This document shows, in pieces, positions 1 to 5,567 of a DNA stretch of 8,123 nt. The stretch's first letter is position 1, and each line of letters starts with the position of its first letter. Source of the stretch: Bacillota bacterium (GTDB lineage: Bacteria; Bacillota; Clostridia; Oscillospirales; Oscillospiraceae). A program made the translations under genes and the position numbers. The notes below the pieces were generated by a model, which was not told where the DNA came from, did no database searches, and saw nothing but the letters and a program-made list of their open reading frames with translations. The stretch is taken from the NCBI GenBank assembly GCA_023406225.1, contig JAEXWS010000101.1, forward strand, positions 1 to 8,123, written 5' to 3'.

Positions 1-65
1 CCGCCGCAGGCGGTCATGGTCAGCGCGAGTGCAAGGGTCAGTATCAAAGCAAGTGTCTTTTTCAT
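1..65 (-). CDS. Lipoprotein N-terminus, probably a solute-binding protein (partial)
   Basis: Only the first 21 codons are in the window; the gene continues beyond the left edge. They read MKKTLALILTLALALTMTAC followed by Gly. This is a positively charged n-region, a hydrophobic core and a lipobox (M-T-A-C) with the lipidated cysteine at residue 20. The start at 65 is preferred because a GAGAGGAAG ribosome binding site lies 6 nt upstream. An in-frame ATG at 86 would add seven charged residues and would swallow that site. The product is therefore a membrane-anchored lipoprotein exported by Sec. A substrate-binding protein of a transporter is the likeliest class, given the signal type and the sigma-54 promoter upstream, but nothing beyond the signal peptide is visible, so the function is inference. 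Confidence 0.75.
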   Translation of the reverse strand, partial: MKKTLALILTLALALTMTACG

Positions 66-192
66 ACGTTTCTTCCTCTCTTTCATGATTTGTGGTTCTA
101 TTTCAGCGCTTGCGCGCAGAAATACGGGCGGACCGCCAACGCGCTTACATCGCGCAAAACGATTTGGTCAAGCGCGGGCCCTTACGGGACTG
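66..192 (-). other. Long 5' leader of the left-edge lipoprotein gene
   Basis: If transcription begins about 12 nt downstream of the sigma-54 -12 element (near 192), the lipoprotein mRNA has a leader of roughly 127 nt. The stretch contains small GC-rich dyads, for example GGCGG/CCGCC at 127-137 and repeated GCGC motifs near 100-170. No recognisable riboswitch or conserved RNA fold was seen, and no convincing small gene. Confidence 0.35.
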
Positions 193-202
193 ATCCCTAT
201 AC

Positions 203-218
203 AGCAAATTGCGCGCCA
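203..218 (-). promoter_or_regulatory. Sigma-54 (-24/-12) promoter facing the lipoprotein gene
   Basis: Read on the minus strand, the site is TGGCGC-GCAAT-TTGCT. It matches the sigma-54 consensus TGGCAC-N5-TTGCW at 10 of the 11 defined positions, and the invariant GG (217-216) and GC (205-204) are separated by exactly 10 nt. It points at the lipoprotein gene starting at 65 and lies next to a gene for a sigma-54 activator. The match is seen in the sequence; that the neighbouring activator drives it is inference. Confidence 0.8.
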
Positions 219-240
219 ACGGCTGAAACATTATTTTTGC

Positions 241-275
241 AAACGGAAGCGCCGGTTTTCTCCGGTTTTCCGTTT
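241..275. repeat. Inverted repeat AAACGGAA/TTCCGTTT enclosing a tandem CCGGTTTTC
   Basis: AAACGGAA (241-248) and TTCCGTTT (268-275) are perfect inverted 8-mers. Within and overlapping them, CCGGTTTTC occurs twice (252-260 and 262-270) with a 10-bp period, about one helical turn. The block lies between the sigma-54 promoter and the large palindrome, where an accessory or bending protein could bind. Its role is unknown. Confidence 0.4.
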
Positions 276-310
276 CAAAACGGGCTGGATCTCAAAATTT
301 ACCGCTTGCG

Positions 311-352
311 GGTTATGACGATATGCATAGTGCTATGCAAAATGTCATAACC
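311..352. promoter_or_regulatory. 42-bp nested palindrome, candidate enhancer (UAS) of the sigma-54 activator
   Basis: Outer arms GGTTATGAC (311-319) and GTCATAACC (344-352) and inner arms TGCATAG (324-330) and CTATGCA (333-339) share one centre at 331.5. Seventeen of 21 positions are symmetric. The centre lies about 140 bp upstream of the expected sigma-54 start and directly upstream of the activator's own -35 box at 357. It is outside both predicted transcripts, so it should act as DNA rather than as an RNA hairpin. Binding by the neighbouring activator, with possible autoregulation, is inferred from position and symmetry. Confidence 0.65.
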
Positions 353-356
353 TGTC

Positions 357-385
357 TTGACAGGGTCGGAGATCATTGCTATGGT
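357..385 (+). promoter_or_regulatory. Vegetative promoter of the sigma-54 activator gene
   Basis: A perfect TTGACA (-35, 357-362) is followed by a 17-nt spacer and TATGGT (-10, 380-385), preceded by an extended -10 TGC at 377-379. Transcription would begin near 392, leaving a leader of about 36 nt before the ATG at 428. The palindrome at 311-352 ends 4 nt before the -35, so a protein bound there could contact or block RNA polymerase. Confidence 0.7.
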
Positions 386-413
386 ATCTTTAAAAGAAAT
401 TTGAAAGACGGCA

Positions 414-419
414 GGGAGG
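414..419 (+). promoter_or_regulatory. Ribosome binding site deciding the activator start
   Basis: GGGAGG lies 8 nt upstream of the ATG at 428. The in-frame ATGs at 323 and 335 have no such site, fall inside the palindrome and lie upstream of the predicted transcription start, so 428 is the supported start. Confidence 0.75.
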
Positions 420-427
420 CGGTGGAG

Positions 428-1882
428 ATGTCTTCTCCGGATCGGGCGCCCGAGGATATGAGCAATACGGAACTGCTGCTGATGGGCATATTTGGAAAAG
501 AGAACAATGTCGTCATTGCGGACGCAGTGATGATCTGCGACAGCGCCGGCACGGTCCTTTCCGTTCATGATACCTATCAGGATTTTTTCGGCGTCACCAA
601 GGCCTATGTGGTGGGCAAAAGCGTTTATGATTTGGAGCGGGAGGGGATCTTCGTCCCCTCCATCACCCGCATGGTCATCGAACAGCAGCGGCGCGTGGTG
701 GCCACGCAGCGCAACCGGGAAGGGGTTTTGATCCTGACGACGGGCCTTCCCATCTTTGACGCGCAGAACATCCTGCGCTATGTGGTCTGCTTTAACGCCA
801 TGGATGTGGCGCAGCTGGAGAACATCCAGAGGAAGTATAACGAGCTGAGGACCGTCCTGGAGTATAAAAGCGAGGAGGTGGATATCCTCCGGCAAAGGGT
901 CCTGAAGCCCGGCAGCATGCAGTTTCGCAGCGCCAATATGATCCGCATGTGGGAGTGCGCCATGCAGTTCGCCTCCACGAAAGCCAACATTTTGATCACG
1001 GGCGAGACGGGGGTGGGCAAAAGCCTCATCGCCAGGGAGATCCACTCGGCCAGCAAGCGGAGGGACGGCCCCTTTGTGGAGATCAACTGCGCGACGCTTC
1101 ACGAGAACCTGATCGAATCCGAGCTGTTCGGCTATGAGCGGGGCGCTTTTACGGGCGCCAATTCCGCGGGAAAGATCGGCAAGATCGAGCTGGCCTCCGG
1201 CGGGACGCTGTTTCTGGATGAGATCGGGGAGCTGTCTCTTTCGGCGCAGACAAAACTGCTGAACGTCATTCAGAACAAGACGCTGGAGCGTGTGCAGGGC
1301 AACAAAAAGATATTCGTGGATTTCAGGCTCATCGCGGCCACGAACTGTAATTTGCTGGAGGCGGTGGACAAGGGCTTGTTCCGGCGGGATTTTTACTATC
1401 GGCTGAACGTCGCCCGGCTCCACATCCCGCCTCTGCGGGAGCGGAAGCTCGACATTTCGATCCTGGCCAATTTCTTTCTGCGCCGCTTTGAGGAGGAATA
1501 TGAGAAGCAATTGTCCTTCTCTCCCCAGTTCATCGATTTTTTGGAGCAGTATTTCTGGCCCGGAAACGTCCGGGAACTGGAGAACCTCATCGAACGAATG
1601 GTCATCACGGCGGCCAGCAACGTGATCGACGTCGACTATCTACCTATTGATATGATTCAGGAGATGGATATCATTCCCCATCGGACATCTGCGGACTCCC
1701 TGCCGAAGATGCTGGAGGCGTACGAGAAGAAGATCCTTTTGAATTCCATCAAGCGCCACCGGACCACGGTGGCGGTGGCCAGGGATCTGGGGATCAGCCA
1801 AAGTGCGGTGAGCCGAAAAATTGCAAAATACTTCGGCGGCGCCGCCGCGCCGGAGGAAATGCTTCAGGGGGACCCGGATTGA
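428..1882 (+). CDS. Sigma-54-dependent transcriptional activator (PAS-AAA+-HTH)
   Basis: This is a 484-residue enhancer-binding protein that would remodel sigma-54 RNA polymerase using ATP. An N-terminal PAS-like sensor covers about residues 25-128, followed by a short coiled linker (about 129-160). The AAA+ domain shows Walker A GETGVGKS (192-199), the sigma-54 contact loop GAFTGA (239-244), Walker B GTLFLDEIGE (259-268), sensor I LIAATN (301-306) and the sensor II region WPGNVRELENLIER (377-390). A TyrR-like helix-turn-helix lies at about 446-468 (VARDLGISQSAVSRKIAKYF at its core). There is no phosphoreceiver domain, so it probably senses a small molecule through the PAS domain; the ligand is unknown. 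It is divergent from a lipoprotein gene with a sigma-54 promoter, its likely target. An in-frame extension to 323 is possible but lacks a ribosome binding site. The family call is very secure; target and signal are inference. Confidence 0.95.
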   Translation: MSSPDRAPEDMSNTELLLMGIFGKENNVVIADAVMICDSAGTVLSVHDTYQDFFGVTKAYVVGKSVYDLEREGIFVPSITRMVIEQQRRVVATQRNREGVLILTTGLPIFDAQNILRYVVCFNAMDVAQLENIQRKYNELRTVLEYKSEEVDILRQRVLKPGSMQFRSANMIRMWECAMQFASTKANILITGETGVGKSLIAREIHSASKRRDGPFVEINCATLHENLIESELFGYERGAFTGANSAGKIGKIELASGGTLFLDEIGELSLSAQTKLLNVIQNKTLERVQGNKKIFVDFRLIAATNCNLLEAVDKGLFRRDFYYRLNVARLHIPPLRERKLDISILANFFLRRFEEEYEKQLSFSPQFIDFLEQYFWPGNVRELENLIERMVITAASNVIDVDYLPIDMIQEMDIIPHRTSADSLPKMLEAYEKKILLNSIKRHRTTVAVARDLGISQSAVSRKIAKYFGGAAAPEEMLQGDPD

Positions 1883-1919
1883 CGCGGCCGGGAGCGCCGC
1901 CGGAAGGGATATGAAAAGC

Positions 1920-1954
1920 GCCCCGGTCCTGTGCGGGACCGGGGCCTTGTTTTT
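1920..1954 (+). terminator. Intrinsic terminator of the activator gene
   Basis: CCCCGGTCC (1921-1929) pairs with GGACCGGGG (1936-1944) around a 6-nt loop, extended by a G-C pair at 1920/1945, and is followed by a T-rich run ending near 1954. It begins 38 nt after the stop codon of the sigma-54 activator. Confidence 0.85.
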
Positions 1955-2024
1955 GCCCACGCGGGAAGGGGGAGATGCGGGCCGGCCCCCGGATGTCGGA
2001 GGGCCGCGCCCGAGGGATTTATGC

Positions 2025-2071
2025 AAAAACGCCCGGCGCAGGGCAGATCTGCCTTGCGCCGGGCGTTTTTT
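2025..2071. terminator. Bidirectional terminator between activator and TRAP operon
   Basis: A 46-bp palindrome (2025-2070, centre 2047.5) has 22 of 23 positions paired; the only exception, 2041/2054, becomes a G-U wobble in RNA read on the plus strand. The GC-rich stem is flanked by five A on the left and six T on the right, so it works as a T-tailed terminator on either strand. It ends the minus-strand operon 19 nt after the dctM stop and backs up the terminator at 1920-1954 for the activator. Confidence 0.9.
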
Positions 2072-2089
2072 CGATGGAAGCGGGACCGC

Positions 2090-3379
2090 TCAGCCGAACA
2101 GGGTGACGAGTCCGGTGGTAAACGCCGGAATAAACGTCAGCATCAGCAGCTCGAGGAGCAGCACGATAAAGAATGGGACGCTCTCTTTGATAAAATCCTT
2201 GATCTTACACCCGGTCTCATTGCACACCACGAACATCAGCGTGCCCATGGGAGGCGTCATGCAGCCGATGGAGACGTTGAAGATGATGACCATCAGGATC
2301 TGGACCTCGTTGATGCCGTACTGCACGGCGATGGGGAACAGCAGGGGGACCAGGATGATCATGATGGCGTTGCCCTCCAGGAACATTCCGCAGATGAGCA
2401 GGAAGAGGTTCATCAGGAGCAGGAACACATATTTGTTGGGGCTGATCTGGAGCATCATCTCCGTCAGCGTCTGGGGGATGCGCTCTTTGGTCAGCACCCA
2501 GCTCAGGGCGGAGGCCGCGCCGATGATGAGCATGATGCCCGCGGTGGAGGTCACGGTTTCCTTCAGGCCCTTAACGATCTTCTCAAAGTTCAGCTCCCGG
2601 TAGAGCAGTCCCAGGAAGATCGAGTAGAGCACGGCCACCGCGCCGGCCTCCGTGGCGGTAAAGACGCCCAGACGCACGCCGCCGATGATGATGACGGGCA
2701 GGCACATAGGCAGGATGGCGGAGCGGACGACATGGCCGGCCTTGCCCTTGGGAAGCTGCTCGCCCTTGGCGCGGGTGGGCCGGTAGCCCCGCTTGTGGGA
2801 GATGATGGAGACGCAGACCATCTCGCCGACGCACAGCAAAATGCCCACGCCGATGCCGGAGATGAACAGCTTGCCGATGGACACGTTGGCAAGGGAGCCG
2901 CAGAGGATCATGGCGATCCCGGGCGGGATGATGGGGGTGATCATGGCGGATGCGGCGGTGACGACGGAGGAAAAGGCCTTGCTCATCCCGTTGCGCTCCA
3001 TGGGCGGCACCAGGAGCTTGGCCTCCATGGCGGCGTCCGCCAGGTTGGAGCCGGAAAGACCGCCCATCAGGGTGGACAGCAGCACGTTCACCTGGGCGAG
3101 GCCGCCCCACATGTGGCCGGTGAGCAGGTCGCAGAGGTCCATGATCCGCTTGCTGACGCCGGAGGAGTTCATAAAGATACCGGCGCATACGAAGAAGGGG
3201 ACCGCCAGCAGCGTCAGGCCCTGGACGGAGGAGGCCAGCCGCTGGGCCAGGATCATGGAGGAGACGGCGGGGTTCAGGAAGAAATAGCTGGCCGTGCCGG
3301 CGATGACGGACAGCCAGACCGGCACCTTCATGAACAAAAGCACCAGCATCAAGATCACAGCGATCGCAACGGTATTCAC
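2090..3379 (-). CDS. dctM: TRAP transporter large permease subunit DctM
   Basis: This 429-residue, strongly hydrophobic protein has the usual length for the large membrane subunit of a TRAP transporter, which carries the ion-coupled substrate path. Family signatures in order are LLAVPFFVCAGIFMNSSG (57-74), GGLSGSNLADAAM (106-118), ASAMITPIIPPGIAMIL (143-159), TATEAGAVAVLY (241-252), GMFLEGNA (331-338) and CMTPPMGTLMFV (373-384). About 12 membrane segments are expected. The start is a GTG whose last two bases overlap the dctQ TGA stop (GTGA), with a GGGAGGGGAAGG-type ribosome binding site just upstream, which points to translational coupling. It is the last gene of the operon and is followed by a bidirectional terminator. 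Substrate specificity is set by DctP, not by this subunit. Confidence 0.95.
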   Translation of the reverse strand: MNTVAIAVILMLVLLFMKVPVWLSVIAGTASYFFLNPAVSSMILAQRLASSVQGLTLLAVPFFVCAGIFMNSSGVSKRIMDLCDLLTGHMWGGLAQVNVLLSTLMGGLSGSNLADAAMEAKLLVPPMERNGMSKAFSSVVTAASAMITPIIPPGIAMILCGSLANVSIGKLFISGIGVGILLCVGEMVCVSIISHKRGYRPTRAKGEQLPKGKAGHVVRSAILPMCLPVIIIGGVRLGVFTATEAGAVAVLYSIFLGLLYRELNFEKIVKGLKETVTSTAGIMLIIGAASALSWVLTKERIPQTLTEMMLQISPNKYVFLLLMNLFLLICGMFLEGNAIMIILVPLLFPIAVQYGINEVQILMVIIFNVSIGCMTPPMGTLMFVVCNETGCKIKDFIKESVPFFIVLLLELLMLTFIPAFTTGLVTLFG

Positions 3380-3888
3380 TCGCCTTCCCCTCCCTTCAAA
3401 TCAACTCCGCGCACATAGCGCTGGTAAGACGCCCACAGCATCGATACGATCATCAGCACCCCGCCGATGGGGAGGGCCAGATAAACCACGCTGTAAGGCA
3501 GCCGCAGCAGATTCGTCACCTTCCCGGTGGAGGTGAGCTGAAAATAGTAGATGAACTCCTGGCTGCACAGGTAGCCCAGGATCACAAGCTGGATCAGCAC
3601 GTCGATCCGCTCCACGAAGCCGCCCAACTTTTTCGGCAGGGAATCCACCAGGATCTCCACCGACACATGGGCGCCCTTCCGGAAGGCCGCGCTGCCGCCG
3701 ATGAACGTGATCCACATAAAGAGCAGGCCCTGCACCTCTTCCATCCAGGCGATGGGGCTGCGGAAAATATAGCGTTTCAGCACGCCCGCGGACGTGAGGG
3801 CGATCAGCACGGCCAGCAGGATCACCGTAAACGTCAGGTCCAGGTTCCCAAGGATCTGCAGCGGCGCCGATTTTTTCTTTTCGTTCAT
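3376..3888 (-). CDS. dctQ: TRAP transporter small permease subunit DctQ
   Basis: This 170-residue protein has four predicted membrane segments (about 17-37, 52-69, 95-114 and 131-153). It carries the DctQ-type motif around 48-79: W-M-E-E followed by LLFMWITFIGGSAAFRKGAH and VSVEIL. It would partner DctM in the membrane part of the transporter. The first ATG, at 3900, directly abuts the AAAGGA ribosome binding site with no spacing, so the next in-frame ATG at 3888, with 12 nt spacing, is preferred; the difference is only four residues. The stop overlaps the dctM GTG start by 4 bp. A gap of about 100 bp separates it from the hydratase gene upstream. Confidence 0.92.
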   Translation of the reverse strand: MNEKKKSAPLQILGNLDLTFTVILLAVLIALTSAGVLKRYIFRSPIAWMEEVQGLLFMWITFIGGSAAFRKGAHVSVEILVDSLPKKLGGFVERIDVLIQLVILGYLCSQEFIYYFQLTSTGKVTNLLRLPYSVVYLALPIGGVLMIVSMLWASYQRYVRGVDLKGGEGE

Positions 3889-3900
3889 GTTTCCGATCAT

Positions 3901-3997
3901 TCCTTTCCAAGCTGCGGATGAAAAAACGGAAGCGGTCAGGCCGTCTTTCCATCCCCGGCGATTTTGCCGGACCCGTTATATGGCGGAGGGGGTCCGT
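3901..3997 (-). other. Intercistronic spacer with small competing hairpins
   Basis: This is one of the two long gaps inside the operon. It can form a small stem CCGGC/GCCGG (3955-3959 with 3966-3970) or, exclusive of that, CGGACCC/GGGTCCG (3968-3974 with 3990-3996). On the minus strand a TTTTTT run (3920-3925) occurs further downstream but without a strong stem next to it. No gene and no clear promoter were seen. Confidence 0.3.
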
Positions 3998-5161
3998 TCA
4001 CACATAGTTGCAGACCCGGGCGATGGCCGTCTCCATAAAGCCGAGAGACTCCGACTTGGTCGCCTTGCCGCTGGCGATCTCGCAGATCTCCCGCACCAGG
4101 GCGTCCGCCATCCCGCCGATGTCCTCCGGCGCGTCCAGAAGCGCGCTGGCGTCCACGTCGATGTTGTCCTTCATCCTGCCGTAGGTGATCTTGTTGGCCG
4201 TCAGCTTGATGACCGGGGCCACCGGGTTGCCGGTGGGCGTGCCGCGGCCGGTGGAAAACACCACCAGCTGGCACCCCCCCGCGATCATGGCGGCCACGGA
4301 GGACGGGTCGTTGCCCGGCGTATCCATGATGACCAGCCCCTCGCCGGCGCGCATCTGCTTGGCGTAGTCATAGACGGCGTTCACAGGGCGGTGGCCGCTC
4401 TTGTGGATGCATCCCAGGGATTTTTCCTCAAGCGTGGTGATGCCGCCGGCCTTGTTGCCCGGGGAGGGATTGCCCTCCCGGGGGTCGGAGCCCACCAGGG
4501 CCAGGGCCTGCTCGTAGCGGTGCACGATGTCGTAAATGCGCTGGCGGATCTCCGGCGTCGCGCCCCGCCGGGCCAGGATGTGCTCCGCGCCGATAAATTC
4601 CGTGGTCTCGCTCAAAACCGCGGTGCCGCCCATGTCCACGATGCGGTCGCAGGCCTCGCCGATGAGGGGATTGGCCGCAAGGCCGCTGGTGGGGTCGCTG
4701 CCGCCGCACTCCGTTCCCAGCAGCAGCTCGCTGACGGGAAATTCCTCGCGGCGCAGCCTGGAGGCCTCCTGCACCAGTTCTCTGGCGGCGCGGGTGGCCT
4801 GCTCCACCGTGGCGATGGTCCCGCCGCACTCCTGGATGATGAACTGGCGCAGGGGCTTGTTGGTCCGCCGGCGGATGGCCTCCGTCACCAGGTCCATCTG
4901 GCAGTTTTCGCAGCCCAGCGAGACCACAACGGTCCCATATATGTTGGGGTTGGCCGCAAAGCCCGCCATCACGTCCATGGTAAGCTGCTGGTCCGCCGGG
5001 ACCTGGGCGCAGCCGTTTTGATTGTGAAAGGTGACGGCGCCCTCCACCTGGGACGCGATGATCCTCGTCGTGTCCGCCGCGCAGATCGACGCGGGCAGGA
5101 TCAGGACCTTGTTGCGGACGCCGACGCGGCCGTCGGGCCGCCGATACCCCCAAAAATTCAT
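3998..5161 (-). CDS. UxaA-family dehydratase, large (catalytic) subunit
   Basis: This 387-residue protein corresponds to the C-terminal catalytic part of altronate/galactarate dehydratases (UxaA/GarD family), which remove water from sugar acids to give 2-keto-3-deoxy acids. It opens with the family hallmark GYRRPDGRVGVRN (5-17) and continues with NGCAQ (49-53), SLGCENCQMD (81-90), ECGGT (111-115), TECGGSDPTSGLAANP (150-165), GNKAGGITTLEEKSLGCI (235-252) and STGRGTPTGNP (303-313). The conserved cysteines 51, 84, 112, 152 and 251 are candidate metal or cluster ligands. The ATG at 5161 is chosen because AAGGAGG lies about 7 nt upstream; a longer frame to 5305 overlaps the small subunit and has no homology. 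The related (2R)-sulfolactate sulfo-lyase large subunit is an alternative, but from memory that family lacks the GCE motif present here. The family is secure, the substrate unknown. Confidence 0.92.
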   Translation of the reverse strand: MNFWGYRRPDGRVGVRNKVLILPASICAADTTRIIASQVEGAVTFHNQNGCAQVPADQQLTMDVMAGFAANPNIYGTVVVSLGCENCQMDLVTEAIRRRTNKPLRQFIIQECGGTIATVEQATRAARELVQEASRLRREEFPVSELLLGTECGGSDPTSGLAANPLIGEACDRIVDMGGTAVLSETTEFIGAEHILARRGATPEIRQRIYDIVHRYEQALALVGSDPREGNPSPGNKAGGITTLEEKSLGCIHKSGHRPVNAVYDYAKQMRAGEGLVIMDTPGNDPSSVAAMIAGGCQLVVFSTGRGTPTGNPVAPVIKLTANKITYGRMKDNIDVDASALLDAPEDIGGMADALVREICEIASGKATKSESLGFMETAIARVCNYV

Positions 5162-5175
5162 GCCGTTTCCTCCTT

Positions 5176-5451
5176 TTATAACGTTTCCCGCCTGCTCAGC
5201 ACATTGTGCACATGCACGTGGCTGCCCGCCGGGATATCCTCCGCGGCAACGCCGATGTGCTCGCCGTATTTGACCACGGGCTGTCCCTTGGGGATCAGCG
5301 CGCATGCGATCTTATGATAGGTGGGAACGTCGCCTGACGCCGTGATTTCACAGACGGTCCCGCGTTTGACAAAGGAAACCGTATCGCCTTGTTTGACCTC
5401 GCCCAGCACAACCGCAACGTTGTCCCTCGCGTCGATCACAGCAGCCTTCAT
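5176..5451 (-). CDS. UxaA-family dehydratase, small (SAF domain) subunit
   Basis: This 91-residue protein is a stand-alone SAF domain matching the N-terminal domain of one-chain altronate dehydratases. Family features are TYHKIA (44-49, with H46), GQPVVKYGEHIG (56-67) and DIPAGSHVHVHN (72-83). The domain is thought to help bind substrate or shape the active site of the catalytic partner. It has an AAAGGAGA ribosome binding site about 10 nt upstream, and its stop lies 14 nt before the large-subunit ATG, so the two are probably co-translated and form one enzyme. The two-gene layout resembles SuyA/SuyB of sulfolactate degradation, but split UxaA-type sugar acid dehydratases also occur in Clostridia. 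Confidence 0.9.
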   Translation of the reverse strand: MKAAVIDARDNVAVVLGEVKQGDTVSFVKRGTVCEITASGDVPTYHKIACALIPKGQPVVKYGEHIGVAAEDIPAGSHVHVHNVLSRRETL

Positions 5452-5490
5452 ATCGTCATTTCTCCTTTATATCCCCTGGGGCGGCAAGAA

Positions 5491-5524
5491 GGGGGGACAA
5501 GCCTTTTTATCGACTTGTCCCCCT
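5491..5524 (-). other. Strong intercistronic hairpin after dctP
   Basis: GGGGGACAAG (5492-5501) pairs perfectly with CTTGTCCCCC (5514-5523) around a 12-nt loop, with one further possible wobble pair outside. In the minus-strand mRNA it lies about 44 nt after the dctP stop. It is followed by CTTCTTGCC rather than a U-run, so it looks like a partial terminator or 3'-end-protecting stem, not a full terminator. Such stems after binding protein genes commonly raise their mRNA level relative to downstream genes. Confidence 0.6.
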
Positions 5525-5567
5525 CCATCAGTTTGATAGAACCCGTAAAATTGATTTGTCTGTGCGA

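Noticed and set aside
66..86. Alternative lipoprotein start at 86
   Set aside because: It is in frame, but the ribosome binding site lies between it and the ATG at 65; the extra MKERKKR would be an unusual addition to the signal peptide.
323..427. Longer start for the sigma-54 activator at 323 (35 extra residues)
   Set aside because: The ATG lies inside the palindrome and upstream of a good extended -10 promoter, and has no ribosome binding site. GGGAGG 8 nt before the ATG at 428 is far better.
299..1510. Open frame of about 400 codons on the minus strand opposite the activator
   Set aside because: Its product has no recognisable domain, and the opposite strand encodes all sigma-54 activator motifs.
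1931..3418. Open frame of about 495 codons on the plus strand opposite dctM
   Set aside because: The His/Gly/Asp/Gln-rich low-complexity product is typical of an antisense frame in GC-rich DNA; dctM on the other strand has clear family motifs.
5162..5305. Upstream extension of the hydratase large subunit to 5305
   Set aside because: It overlaps the small-subunit gene, and its residues do not resemble the family. The ATG at 5161 has an AAGGAGG site and begins the conserved GYRR motif.
3794..5317. Open frame of about 507 codons on the plus strand opposite dctQ and the hydratase gene
   Set aside because: It spans two genuine genes and an intergenic gap antisense and has no domain signature or ribosome binding site.
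3998..5451. Assignment as sulfolactate sulfo-lyase (SuyAB)
   Set aside because: The two-gene layout fits, but the large subunit keeps the GCE and GNKxGGxTTxEEKSLGC motifs of sugar acid dehydratases. It is kept only as an alternative.
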